NCBI GenBank assembly: GCA_038142005.1
Contig: JAYQJE010000003.1
Coordinates: 186,001 to 250,000, forward strand
Origin: SHAN690 sp023262195
GTDB lineage: Bacteria; Bacteroidota; Bacteroidia; Flavobacteriales_G; Salibacteraceae
Direction: 5' to 3'
DNA length: 64,000 nt
Under the pieces are notes generated by a model that was not told the DNA's origin, made no database searches, and saw only the letters and a program-made list of their open reading frames with translations. The translations under genes and the position numbers were made by a program. Below, piece by piece: positions 36,444 to 47,682 of this stretch (its first letter is position 1; every line of letters starts with the position of its first letter).

Positions 36444-37619
36444 ATGAAAGAGGTAGTAATTGTTTCTGCGGTGCGCACACCGATGGGAAGTTTTATGGGA
36501 AGTTTATCTGGAATACCAGCAACCAAGCTAGGTTCTGTTGCCATAAAAGGCGCAATTGATCGCGCAGGAATAAATGTAGATCAAGTTGATGAAGTAATCA
36601 TGGGAAACGTGCTACAAGCCGGGGTCGGACAAGCTCCCGCAAGACAAGCTGCCCTTGGTGCTGGTTTAAGTGAAAACGTACCGTGTACTACTGTAAATAA
36701 AGTTTGTGCTTCGGGCATGAAGTCCATAATGTTGGGTGCTCAGTCAATTATGACAGGTATGAATGATGTTATGGTTGTCGGGGGTATGGAGAGCATGTCT
36801 CAAACCCCTCATTATACATCTCTCAGAAATGCCACTAAATATGGCAATGGAAAAATGACAGATGGCATAATCAATGATGGCTTAATGGACGTATATACCA
36901 ACCAACTCATGGGAGGCTGTGCAGAAGAATGCGCCAAAGAGCATAATTTCTCGCGTGAGGATCAGGATAACTTTGCAATCGATAGTTATAAAAAAGCCGC
37001 GAAAGCTTGGGAAAATGGATGGTTTAAAGATGAGGTGGTCCCCGTGGAAATACCTCAACGCAAAGGTGAGCCAGTCGTATTTAGCGAGGATGAAGAATAC
37101 AAAAATGTCAAGTTTGAGAAAATTCCAAACCTTAGACCAGCTTTCGACAAAGAAGGAACTATAACTGCGGCTAACGCCTCGACAATGAATGATGGTGCTT
37201 CTGCACTCGTGATTATGAGTGCTGAAAAAGCAGCTGAACTCGGTTTAACGCCCATGGCGAAGATTCGATCTTACGCTGACGCGGCTCAAAACAGTGTTTG
37301 GTTTACCACGGCTCCAGCTAAAGCAGTGCCTATTGCTCTTGATAGGGCTGGACTTAAAACTGATGATGTTGACTTTTGGGAATTGAACGAAGCGTTTTCT
37401 GTCGTAGGCTTGGCAAACACAAAATTACTAGGCCTCGACCCAGCTAAAGTTGATGTTCATGGAGGTGCTGTGGCACTTGGTCATCCTCTGGGAAGCAGTG
37501 GAAGTAGAATCATTGTCACCCTGCTTAATGTATTGAAACACCAAGGCGGTAAAATTGGTGCTGCCGGAATTTGCAATGGTGGCGGTGGCGCAAGCGCCAT
37601 GGTCGTAGAACTAATTTAA
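36444..37619 (+). CDS. Acetyl-CoA C-acetyltransferase (thiolase)
   Basis: A 391-residue thiolase. The nucleophile Cys88 is in TVNKVCASGMKS. GGAVALGHPLGSSGSR carries the catalytic His, and ICNGGGGASAMVVE carries the proton-exchanging Cys. NEAFSVVGLANTK is the fourth family motif. It condenses two acetyl-CoA units or cleaves 3-ketoacyl-CoA. Full length. Bacteroidota carry several thiolases, so the exact acyl-chain preference cannot be named. It is followed by a terminator-like hairpin and the adhesin leader. Confidence 0.93.
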   Translation: MKEVVIVSAVRTPMGSFMGSLSGIPATKLGSVAIKGAIDRAGINVDQVDEVIMGNVLQAGVGQAPARQAALGAGLSENVPCTTVNKVCASGMKSIMLGAQSIMTGMNDVMVVGGMESMSQTPHYTSLRNATKYGNGKMTDGIINDGLMDVYTNQLMGGCAEECAKEHNFSREDQDNFAIDSYKKAAKAWENGWFKDEVVPVEIPQRKGEPVVFSEDEEYKNVKFEKIPNLRPAFDKEGTITAANASTMNDGASALVIMSAEKAAELGLTPMAKIRSYADAAQNSVWFTTAPAKAVPIALDRAGLKTDDVDFWELNEAFSVVGLANTKLLGLDPAKVDVHGGAVALGHPLGSSGSRIIVTLLNVLKHQGGKIGAAGICNGGGGASAMVVELI

Positions 37620-37643
37620 ACCTCAATCTTAGCATAAGAAAAC

Positions 37644-37667
37644 AAGGCTGTTGAGGCCTCTTTTTTT
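37644..37667 (+). terminator. Terminator-like hairpin after the thiolase gene
   Basis: A short stem, AGGC at 37645-37648 with GCCT at 37656-37659, is followed by CTTTTTTT. The stem is short, so the prediction is moderate, but it lies about 25 bases after the thiolase stop. Confidence 0.55.
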
Positions 37668-37949
37668 GGTGTTATCACCATTACTTCCTAAAGATTATTC
37701 TAGAGAATTTAAGACTGGAAACTTTGTGAATTCGTGATCAGAATATCGTACGATTAGAAACGAAAAAACATCATCTAAGATTTAAATAATTCGGAACTGT
37801 AATATTTGAATCCATCTTAGAAATCATAGTATTCGTCTATTTCTATTTCTAATAAACCCAACGCCTAACAAGAAACAGCGTTTATGATGAGTACTTTTTT
37901 AAATCCTTAGGCCTAAGCATAAGCGTTTTTAAAACGATAATACAAACCT
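37668..37949. other. Non-coding leader upstream of the giant adhesin
   Basis: About 280 bases with no gene, immediately upstream of the adhesin start. It contains two palindromes: CTTAGGCCTAAG at 37906-37917 and CGTTTTTAAAACG at 37924-37936, both within 50 bases of the start codon. They may be regulator sites or mRNA structures near the initiation region. I found no clear TAnnTTTG promoter element. Confidence 0.4.
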
Positions 37950-40900
37950 ATGAGGAATCTTTTACCCTTCGGACTTGCAATTGTTGTGTCCATTCTTTTT
38001 TATTCTGAGGCGAATTCCCAATGTAATTCAACAGTTACAACTTTTCCCTCACTATACCAACTTTGAAAATGGATTCAATGGCTGGTTTAATGATGCTGAT
38101 GATGATTTTGATTGGTTTATAGATGCTAACGGAACGCCAAGTAATGGCACAGGACCAAGTGCTGCATTTGAAGGAGATAACTACATCTACACTGAAACAA
38201 CCCGATCTGGAAATAATAATGGATGTCCCTCACTTGGTGCGGATGATACCGCCCTGTTTGTAAGCCCATGCTTTACCTTCCCAGCAGGAAGCGCACCATC
38301 TATCAGCTTTCGATATCACATGTACACCACAAGTGCCACGGAAATGGGGAGTTTACGAGTTCAACAAAGACTATCCTCATCGAACGTTTGGGAAACTGTG
38401 GGCGACACCTTTGTAAATAGTCAAGGTAATTCGTGGCAACAATTCACGGTAGAGCTAGACTCATTAGCCGGTACTACATCACAGATTCGAATTATGGCGA
38501 TAACAGGAGCGTATAGCTTTTTTGGAGATAATCAAGGTGATAGAGCAATTGACGAAATTTGGGTTACATCTGGTATTGAAGCAGAGCACAATGAATGTAG
38601 CGGTGCATCCGATGGTGAAGCTACTGCAGAGATTTACTATGGCTCTGGGGGAATCACTTATGCTTGGAACACAGGTGCCACCTCCAAAACTATATCCAAC
38701 CTCACGGCAGGAACTTACACCGTTACAGTAACAAGAAATGCGCTAGCGCGTACACTTGAAGTTGAGATTACTGAGCCTGAAATTCCTAGTGATCCTATTG
38801 CTGAAGGTGATACCTCAATATGTTCAAATAATTTATCCGAAATCACCCTCTCTGTTGGTTACCCTGATAATGAGCAGATTTTCTATTTTATGTCTGAAGA
38901 TGAAGTAACTAATATAACATCCGGTAGTATCTCTTTTACTGTTGAAGATGCTCCTTCAAATCCCGTAGATGACGCCACTGTTCGTTTTTATTATATGGGG
39001 GATTTAGATGATCCTTCTGCAGGCGGTGGCCAAGAAGAATACGTGGAACTTGAAGATGAAGATGGAATAGTAATTGACGATTCGTTAAATACGTTTTGTC
39101 AATGCTACAGGAACTTTGATTCTAGTGAGGTCAATATATCACTTGGCACTCTTGAAGACTGGGTGGAAGATGGTGAAATTGATTTTACTGGCGATGCTCA
39201 AGGTGGGGTAAATATTGGATGTTTAGGTCACGGTGCGCGAATGAGAGGGGTTCTTGAAATAGAATATCCATATTCAAGCTTTAAGCCTTACTGGTTTACC
39301 ACTTCATGTCCTTCAACTATTGCTTCAGCCATCGACTCTGGTTATTCAATCACTGTCAACCCAACCACTACAACGACATATTATGTAAGATATTTTGATG
39401 ATGCGTGTAATGCATCCTCAGGATGTGACAGTGTTACCATTACAGTCAACGACCCTCCAACTGTTTCGGTTTCTCCTCCAAACCCTAATTATTGTTCTAC
39501 TCCAACCACACTTACAGCAAGTGGAGCAAATACATACACATGGTCTCCAGGTACTGGGCTAAGTGCAAGTACAGGCGCTGTGGTACAGGCAAGCCCAGCA
39601 AATACAACAACCTATGAAGTTGTGGGAGAAGATAACAACTCTTGTTCAGATACGATTGACGTCACTGTAACAGTATCAGCGGGTCCTTCAGTAAGCATCG
39701 CAGGAACCAACGTCTCATGCTTTGGTGGAAATGACGGTGCTGCCACGGCTACAGCTTCTAACGTTACGGGTACAGCTTCATATAGTTGGAGTAATGGAGG
39801 AACTACAGCCACAGTAACTGGGCTTATCGCTGGCACCTATACAGTAACAGTTGATGATGCCACTACATGTGATGCTGTTGAATCTATTACAATTACTGAA
39901 CCAACAGATCTAGCCGTGACGCTTGTCACATTCAACGCACAATGTAATGGTGGGGCATCCGGTCAAATTAATGCTGTTCCAGCCGGTGGCACACCCAACT
40001 ATACATATAGTTGGAGCAATGGAAGCTCACTACAACAGATTACCAACCTAACCGTAGGTACTTACACAGTAACTGTCACTGATGCAAATGGATGCACCGA
40101 GATCGCTTCTTCCACTATCTCGCAACCCACGCCCCTTACAGCCGTGGCAAGTACCATTCAAAACGTAAGTTGTTTTGGTGGTAATGATGGTTCAACTACG
40201 GTGGTTCCATCTGGTGGAACTTCACCTTACACATACTCCTGGACTGGAGGCGGTGGATCCAGTCAAACAGCGACAGGACTCACAGCCGGAACTTATTTCG
40301 TCTTTGTTTTTGATGCAAATAATTGCTCAGCTGGACCGTACAGTACGGTAGTCACTCAACCTGCAAGCGCAGTTTCTGTATCCATTTCCGCATCAACGAA
40401 TGTTAGCTGCAATGGCGGTAATAATGGCTCTGCTACCGCCTCTGCTGCAGGAGGCACTCCGAACTATTCTTATGCTTGGTCTGGTGGTGGTGGTAACAAC
40501 GCTACCGCCTCTGGTCTCACGGCTGGAACATACACCGTGACTGCCACCGATGCAAACGGATGTACTGATACAGAAACGGTAACCATCACAGAACCAGCAG
40601 TAATTACTGGAACTTTCTCTAATTCCAATGTATCATGCAACGGTGGTAACGATGGATCCTCAACCGTCACTCCTGCAGGTGGTACCGGGACATTTACAGG
40701 GTTTTCATGGAGCTCAGGTAGCAACACTGCCACTGCTTCAAGTTTAACCGCGGGTACATACACTGTCACTATTACAGACAACAATGCTTGTACTGGAACT
40801 GCTACTACGACCATTACCGAACCTGCAGTGCTTATAGCTTCCATCGGCACACCGACCAATGTTAGTTGTAATGGCGGCAATGATGGATCAGCTACCGCTT

Positions 40901-43900
40901 CTGCCTCGGGTGGAACCGCTGCTTACTCTTTTGCATGGTCTAGTGGTGGTAACAACGCTACCGCCTCTGGTCTAACTGCTGGAACTTATACCGTTACCGT
41001 TACCGATGCTAACGGTTGTACAGACACTGAATCTGTAACTATTACAGAACCAACTCCAGTAGTCGCTTCTATTGGAACACCAACCAACGTAAGCTGCTTC
41101 GGTGGTAACGATGGTTCTGCCACTGCTTCAGGTTCCGGTGGTACTCCTAATTATTCTTACGCTTGGTCTGGCGGTGGTGGTAATAGTGCTACCGCTTCTG
41201 GCCTTACCGCTGGTACCTACACCGTGACCGTGACCGATGCTAACGGTTGTAATGATACTGCTTCTGTGACCATTACTGAGCCTGCTACTGCAGTTGCTGC
41301 CTCCATCGGAACACCGACTAACGTAAGTTGTAACGGTGGTAATGATGGTGCTGCAACAGCCTCTGGTTCTGGTGGTACTCCTTGTTATTCTTTCGCTTGG
41401 TCTGGTGGTGGTGGATCAAATGCAACTGCTTCTGGACTTACTGCTGGAACTTACACCGTAACCGTTACCGATGCCAACGGTTGTACAGACACTGAGTCTG
41501 TAACTATTACAGAGCCAACTCCAGTAGTCGCTTCTATTGGAACACCAACCAACGTAAGCTGTAATGGCGGTAACGATGGGTCTGCTACCGCCTCCGCATC
41601 TGGTGGAACTGCTGGATACACTTTCGCATGGTCTGGTGGTGGTGGATCAAATGCAACTGCTTCTGGACTTACTGCAGGAACATATACCGTGACCGTTACC
41701 GATGCCAATGGCTGTACTGGAACTGCTACTACGACCATTACCGAACCTGCAGTGCTTGTAGCTTCCATCGGCACACCGACCAATGTTAGTTGTAATGGCG
41801 GCAATGATGGATCAGCTACCGCTTCTGCCTCGGGTGGAACCGCTGCTTACTCTTTTGCATGGTCTAGTGGTGGTAACAACGCTACCGCCTCTGGTCTAAC
41901 TGCTGGAACTTATACCGTTACCGTTACCGATGCTAACGGTTGTACAGACACTGAGTCTGTAACTATTACAGAGCCAACTCCAGTAGTCGCTTCTATTGGA
42001 ACACCAACCAACGTAAGCTGCTTCGGTGGTAACGATGGTTCTGCCACTGCTTCTGGTTCTGGTGGTACTCCTAATTATTCTTACGCTTGGTCTGGTGGTG
42101 GTGGTAATAGTGCTACCGCTTCTGGCCTTACCGCTGGTACCTACACCGTGACCGTGACCGATGCTAACGGTTGTAATGATACTGCTTCTGTGACCATTAC
42201 TGAACCTGCTACTGCAGTTGCTGCCTCCATCGGAACACCGACCAACGTAAGTTGTAACGGTGGTAATGATGGTGCTGCAACAGCCTCTGGTTCTGGTGGT
42301 ACTCCTGGTTATTCTTTCGCTTGGTCTGGTGGTGGTGGTAACAACGCTAACGCCTCTGGTCTAACTGCTGGAACTTACACCGTTACCGTTACCGATGCCA
42401 ACGGTTGTACAGACACTGAGTCTGTAACTATTACAGAGCCAACTCCAGTAGTCGCTTCTATTGGAACACCAACCAACGTAAGCTGTAATGGCGGCAACGA
42501 TGGTGCTGCTACCGCTTCCGCATCTGGTGGAACTGCTGGATACACTTTCGCATGGTCTGGTGGTGGTGGATCAAATGCAACTGCTTCTGGACTTACTGCA
42601 GGAACATATACCGTGACCGTTACCGATGCCAATGGCTGTACTGGAACTGCTACTACGACCATAACCGAACCTGCAGTGCTTGTAGCTTCCATCGGCACAC
42701 CGACCAATGTTAGTTGTAATGGCGGCAATGATGGATCAGCTACCGCTTCTGCCTCGGGTGGAACCGCTGCTTACTCTTTTGCATGGTCTAGTGGTGGTAA
42801 CAACGCTACCGCCTCTGGTCTAACTGCTGGAACTTATACCGTTACCGTTACCGATGCTAACGGTTGTACAGACACTGAATCTGTATCTATTACAGAACCA
42901 ACTCCAGTAGTCGCTTCTATTGGAACACCAACCAACGTAAGCTGCTTCGGTGGTAACGATGGTTCTGCCACTGCTTCAGGTTCCGGTGGTACTCCTAATT
43001 ATTCTTACGCTTGGTCTGGCGGTGGTGGTAATAGTGCTACCGCTTCTGGCCTTACCGCTGGTACCTACACCGTGACCGTTACCGATGCTAACGGTTGTAA
43101 TGATACTGCTTCTGTGACCATTACTGAACCTGCTACTGCAGTTGCTGCCTCCATCGGAACACCGACCAACGTAAGTTGTAATGGTGGTAATGATGGTGCT
43201 GCAACAGCCTCTGGTTCTGGTGGTACTCCTGGTTATTCTTTCGCTTGGTCTGGTGGTGGTGGATCAAATGCAACTGCTTCTGGACTTACTGCTGGAACTT
43301 ACACCGTAACCGTGACCGATGCCAACGGTTGTACAGACACTGAGTCTGTAACTATTACTGAACCTACACTGCTTGTTTCTTCAGCTCTGGTTGACAATAA
43401 TGTCAGCTGTAATGGTGGTAACGATGGTGGAGCTACTGCTTCGGCAACAGGTGGAACTGCTGGATATAATTTCGCTTGGAACAATGGTGCTACTACTGCT
43501 TCCATTTCTGGTGTAGCCTCTGGCACTTACTCTGTTACTGTAACCGATGCCAATGGATGTACCGATTCTTCTTCGGTGACCATTACGGAGCCTGCAGTGC
43601 TCATCGTGGCTACTGTGGTGGATAGCAATGTAAGTTGTAACGGTGGTAACGATGGGTCAGCTACAGCTTCTGCCTCTGGTGGAACCGCTGCTTACTCCTA
43701 CTCTTGGAACAACGGAGCCACGACAGCTTCCATCTCTGGATTGATCGCTGGTACTTACTCTGTTACCGTGACCGATGCCAACGGTTGTACCGACTCTTCT
43801 TCAGTGACCATAACAGAACCTACCTTACTCATTGCTGCTACTGCGATCGATAGTAACGTAAGCTGCAACGGTGGTAACAATGGTGGTGCTACCGCCTCTG

Positions 43901-44763
43901 CCTCGGGTGGAACCGCTGCCTACTCATTTGCTTGGAGCAACGGACAAAACACTGATAATTTCGCTTGGAACAATGGTGCTACTACTGCTTCCATTTCTGG
44001 TGTAGCCTCTGGCACTTACTCTGTTACTGTAACCGATGCCAATGGATGTACCGATTCTTCTTCGGTGACCATTACGGAGCCTGCAGTGCTCATCGCGGCT
44101 ACTGTGGTGGATAGCAATGTAAGTTGTAACGGTGGTAACGATGGGTCAGCTACAGCTTCTGCCTCTGGTGGAACCGCTGCTTACTCCTACTCTTGGAACA
44201 ACGGAGCCACGACAGCTTCCATCTCTGGATTGATCGCTGGTACTTACTCTGTTACCGTGACCGATGCCAACGGTTGTACCGACTCTTCTTCAGTGACCAT
44301 AACAGAACCTACCTTACTCATTGCTGCTACTGCGATCGATAGTAACGTAAGCTGCAACGGTGGTAACAATGGTGGTGCTACCGCCTCTGCCTCGGGTGGA
44401 ACCGCTGCCTACTCATTTGCTTGGAGCAACGGACAAAACACTGCTTCAGCTACTGGACTTACTGCCGGCACTTTCACTGTGACTGTAACTGATGCAAATG
44501 GTTGTACTGATACTGCATCCATTACTATTACTGAGCCTACACTACTCTTCTCCAGTGCGGTTATTGACAGTAATGTTACATGCAACGGGCTAGCGAATGG
44601 TGGTGCTACTGCATCGGCTATTGGTGGAACACCAACGTACTCTTTCTCCTGGAATAACGGAGCTTCTACAGCTTCGATCTCAGGAGTAACAGCTGGCACT
44701 TATTCTGTTACCATTACCGATGCTAATGGGTGTACCGACTTCTTCTTCGGTTACCATTACTGA
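37950..44763 (+). CDS. Giant T9SS-exported adhesin with SprB repeats, part 1 of 4 (N-terminal)
   Basis: This is the N-terminal part of one gene reaching 50374, split in this sequence by single-base indels. The true start is the ATG at 37950, with signal peptide MRNLLPFGLAIVVSILFYSE. An extra C at 38046-38048 shifts the frame; beyond it a MAM-type domain begins with FPHYTNFENGFNGWFND. Around 38580 the first SprB repeat (GxTYxWNTGATSKTISNLTAGTYTVT) starts. After Ig-like regions, about 20 SprB repeats follow from about 39700. Each has the pattern NVSCNGGNDGSATASASGGT, aromatic strand, SGLTAGTYTVTVTDANGC and ITEP. The frame is broken at 44740-44741 by an extra T. Expected at the cell surface, where SprB-like proteins drive gliding and attachment. 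Confidence 0.9.
40840..43370 (+). repeat. Tandem higher-order repeat, period 924 bp, about 2.7 copies
   Basis: The same sequence recurs at 40840, 41764 and 42688, exactly 924 bases apart (308 codons). Each unit holds four SprB domains of about 76-78 residues with different starts (SCNGG or SCFGG) and internal loops. Copies are nearly identical, including at synonymous codon positions, which points to recent tandem duplication or ongoing gene conversion. Such repeats are also prone to misassembly. Confidence 0.9.
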
Positions 44764-46820
44764 ACCTACACTGCTTGTTTCTTCAGCTCTGGTTGACAAT
44801 AATGTCAGCTGTAATGGTGGTAACGATGGTGGAGCTACTGCTTCGGCAACAGGTGGAACTGCTGGATATAATTTCGCTTGGAACAATGGTGCTACTACTG
44901 CTTCCATTTCTGGTGTAGCCTCTGGCACTTACTCTGTTACTGTAACCGATGCCAATGGATGTACCGATTCTTCTTCGGTGACCATTACGGAGCCTGCAGT
45001 GCTCATCGCGGCTACTGTGGTGGATAGCAATGTAAGTTGTAACGGTGGTAACGATGGGTCAGCTACAGCTTCTGCCTCTGGTGGAACCGCTGCTTACTCC
45101 TACTCTTGGAACAACGGAGCCACGACAGCTTCCATCTCTGGATTGATCGCTGGTACTTACTCTGTTACCGTGACCGATGCCAACGGTTGTACCGACTCTT
45201 CTTCAGTGACCATAACAGAACCTACCTTACTCATTGCTGCTACTGCGATCGATAGTAACGTAAGCTGCAACGGTGGTAACAATGGTGGTGCTACCGCCTC
45301 TGCCTCGGGTGGAACCGCTGCCTACTCATTCGCTTGGAGCAACGGACAAAACACTGCTTCAGCTACTGGACTTACTGCTGGCACTTTCACTGTGACTGTA
45401 ACTGATGCAAATGGTTGTACTGATACTGCATCCATTACTATTACTGAGCCTACACTACTCTTCTCCAGTGCGGTTATTGACAGTAATGTTACATGCAACG
45501 GGCTAGCGAATGGTGGTGCTACTGCATCGGCAATTGGTGGAACACCAACGTACTCTTTCTCCTGGAATAACGGAGCTTCTACAGCTTCGATCTCAGGAGT
45601 AACAGCTGGCACTTATTCTGTTACCATTACCGATGCCAACGGATGCACCAATTCTTCTTCGGTGACCATTACCGAACCTACACTGCTTGTTTCTTCAGCT
45701 CTGGTTGACAATAATGTCAGCTGTAATGGTGGTAACGATGGTGGAGCTACTGCTTCGGCAACAGGTGGAACTGCTGGATATAATTTCGCTTGGAACAATG
45801 GTGCTACTACTGCTTCCATTTCTGGTGTAGCCTCTGGCACTTACTCTGTTACTGTAACCGATGCCAATGGATGTACCGATTCTTCTTCGGTGACCATTAC
45901 GGAGCCTGCAGTGCTCATCGCGGCTACTGTGGTGGATAGCAATGTAAGTTGTAACGGTGGTAACGATGGGTCAGCTACAGCTTCTGCCTCTGGTGGAACC
46001 GCTGCTTACTCCTACTCTTGGAACAACGGAGCCACGACAGCTTCCATCTCTGGATTGATCGCTGGTACTTACTCTGTTACCGTGACCGATGCCAACGGTT
46101 GTACCGACTCTTCTTCAGTGACCATAACAGAACCTACCTTACTCATTGCTGCTACTGCGATCGATAGTAACGTAAGCTGCAACGGTGGTAACAATGGTGG
46201 TGCTACCGCCTCTGCCTCGGGTGGAACCGCTGCCTACTCATTCGCTTGGAGCAACGGACAAAACACTGCTTCAGCTACTGGACTTACTGCTGGCACTTTC
46301 ACTGTGACTGTAACTGATGCAAATGGTTGTACTGATACTGCATCCATTACTATTACTGAGCCTACACTACTCTTCTCCAGTGCGGTTATTGACAGTAATG
46401 TTACATGCAACGGGCTAGCGAATGGTGGTGCTACTGCTTCTGCTATTGGTGGAACACCAACGTACTCTTTCTCCTGGAATAACGGAGCTTCTACAGCTTC
46501 CATTACTGGAGTGACTGCTGACGCTTATTCTGTTACCGTAACTGATGCTAACGGATGTAGCGATTCTTCTTCCATTATAATTACTGAACCAACGCTCCTC
46601 TTTTCTTCGGTATCGCTAGATAGCAACGTAAGTTGTAATGGCGGTAACGATGGAGCTGCTACTGCCTCTGCCACAGGTGGAACTGCTGGATATAACTTCG
46701 CTTGGAACAATGGTGCTACTACTGCTTCCATTTCTGGTGTAGCCTCTGGCACTTACTCTGTTACTGTAACCGATGCCAATGGCTGTACCGATTCTTCTTC
46801 GGTGATCATTACGGAGCCAG
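43371..46820 (+). repeat. Tandem higher-order repeat, period 912 bp, with one chimeric copy
   Basis: A second SprB array with a different consensus (NNGATTASISG, DSNVSCNGGN) has starts at 44773 and 45685, exactly 912 bases apart (304 codons, four domains), and a final related domain around 46600. An extra partial copy begins at 43371. Inside it, near 43954, the text jumps from one domain (SNGQNT) to the middle of another (NFAWNNG), leaving a hybrid domain. This is either an in-frame recombination event between repeats or an assembly chimera. Confidence 0.85.
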
Positions 46821-47224
46821 ATACTATTTCAAATACAATGACCGTAAGTAATGTCCTTTGCAACGGAGGTGTGACAGGTTATTTGATCGCGGCAGCATCC
46901 GGTGGTACTTCAGCCTACACTTACTCATGGAATAATGGAGGTGTAGCGGATTCTATCGGAGGCTTATCAGCTGGCACCTATACTGTGACAATTACAGATG
47001 CCAATGGATGTCAAAATGTGTTCTCCGATACTCTAAGTGAACCTGATACACTCTTTAGCATCAATTGCCCATTTGATTCAGCCCTTTGTGCAGGCGACTC
47101 AAGTGGACTCGCTGTAGCTGCAGCAACTGTGGCGGCACTCAGCCTTACTCCTATTCATGGCCAGCGGCCTTTACAGCATCAAATGATTCTGTATTTGGAT
47201 TGCCTGCGGGTAGCTTTACGGTAA
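44720..47224 (+). CDS. Giant adhesin, part 2 of 4 (middle SprB array)
   Basis: Continuation of the gene that starts at 37950, in the frame entered after the extra T at 44740-44741. The true continuation of coding starts where the SSSVTITEP motif resumes. It carries about nine SprB domains of the 912-base family, then the more divergent TMTVSNVLCNGGVTGYLI and DTLSEPDTLFSINCPFDS. It loses frame again near 47126-47131, where one missing base turns the expected GGTQPYSYSWP into out-of-frame sequence. Not an independent gene: no start region or signal peptide is present. Confidence 0.85.
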   Translation: MLMGVPTSSSVTITEPTLLVSSALVDNNVSCNGGNDGGATASATGGTAGYNFAWNNGATTASISGVASGTYSVTVTDANGCTDSSSVTITEPAVLIAATVVDSNVSCNGGNDGSATASASGGTAAYSYSWNNGATTASISGLIAGTYSVTVTDANGCTDSSSVTITEPTLLIAATAIDSNVSCNGGNNGGATASASGGTAAYSFAWSNGQNTASATGLTAGTFTVTVTDANGCTDTASITITEPTLLFSSAVIDSNVTCNGLANGGATASAIGGTPTYSFSWNNGASTASISGVTAGTYSVTITDANGCTNSSSVTITEPTLLVSSALVDNNVSCNGGNDGGATASATGGTAGYNFAWNNGATTASISGVASGTYSVTVTDANGCTDSSSVTITEPAVLIAATVVDSNVSCNGGNDGSATASASGGTAAYSYSWNNGATTASISGLIAGTYSVTVTDANGCTDSSSVTITEPTLLIAATAIDSNVSCNGGNNGGATASASGGTAAYSFAWSNGQNTASATGLTAGTFTVTVTDANGCTDTASITITEPTLLFSSAVIDSNVTCNGLANGGATASAIGGTPTYSFSWNNGASTASITGVTADAYSVTVTDANGCSDSSSIIITEPTLLFSSVSLDSNVSCNGGNDGAATASATGGTAGYNFAWNNGATTASISGVASGTYSVTVTDANGCTDSSSVIITEPDTISNTMTVSNVLCNGGVTGYLIAAASGGTSAYTYSWNNGGVADSIGGLSAGTYTVTITDANGCQNVFSDTLSEPDTLFSINCPFDSALCAGDSSGLAVAAATVAALSLTPIHGQRPLQHQMILYLDCLRVALR

Positions 47225-47682
47225 CCATAACTGATGCCAATGGGTGTGTTGATTCGGCTGTGGCTGTTATTGAACAACCTCAGGTACTATCCCTTAGCAT
47301 TGATTCTCTAAACCCTGTAACTTGTGAAGGCGGTAATGATGGATATGCAGAAATTGGTGTTACGGGTGGCACAACGCCTTATAGCTATGCATGGCCTGAT
47401 GGAACTACAACTGCTTTCAACACAGGACTTACAGGTGGTTTACAAATAGTTACAATTACAGACGCCAATGGATGTTTTGACACCATCAGTGTATTCATCA
47501 ATGAAACATTTGCGCTACCTGTTGTAGATCTAGGTAACGATACCATTGTATGTGGTGCCAGTTACAATTTGATGGCTGGGGCAGCTACCTCATACTTATG
47601 GTCGAATCTTAGTCTTGTTCAATCCGTTACTTTCTTATTCTGTTGTTGCAGATTCAAGTGTTTGTGCAGCCAATGTAGGTAG
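47086..47682 (+). CDS. Giant adhesin, part 3 of 4 (short middle segment)
   Basis: Continuation in the frame entered near 47130. It contains one full SprB-like domain, GGTQPYSYSWPAAF to GCVDSAVAVIEQP, and a second one with CEGGNDGYAEIGVTGGT. It then enters a spacer with VVDLGNDTIVCGASYNL, a recurring element in the C-terminal third. The frame is lost again between about 47605 and 47630, and the region after that is read in the frame of part 4. Not a separate gene. Confidence 0.75.
   Translation: MCRRLKWTRCSCSNCGGTQPYSYSWPAAFTASNDSVFGLPAGSFTVTITDANGCVDSAVAVIEQPQVLSLSIDSLNPVTCEGGNDGYAEIGVTGGTTPYSYAWPDGTTTAFNTGLTGGLQIVTITDANGCFDTISVFINETFALPVVDLGNDTIVCGASYNLMAGAATSYLWSNLSLVQSVTFLFCCCRFKCLCSQCR

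Noticed and set aside
40470..46752. Repeated open frames on the minus strand inside the adhesin, with Pro/Val-rich translations
   Set aside because: They recur exactly with the repeat period and mirror the codon bias of the plus-strand SprB domains. They have no start context, signal or family match.
39700..46820. Dense direct repeats that might be a CRISPR array
   Set aside because: Units are 76-78 codons long, translate to SprB domains, and have no short repeat with unique spacers. No cas genes are near.
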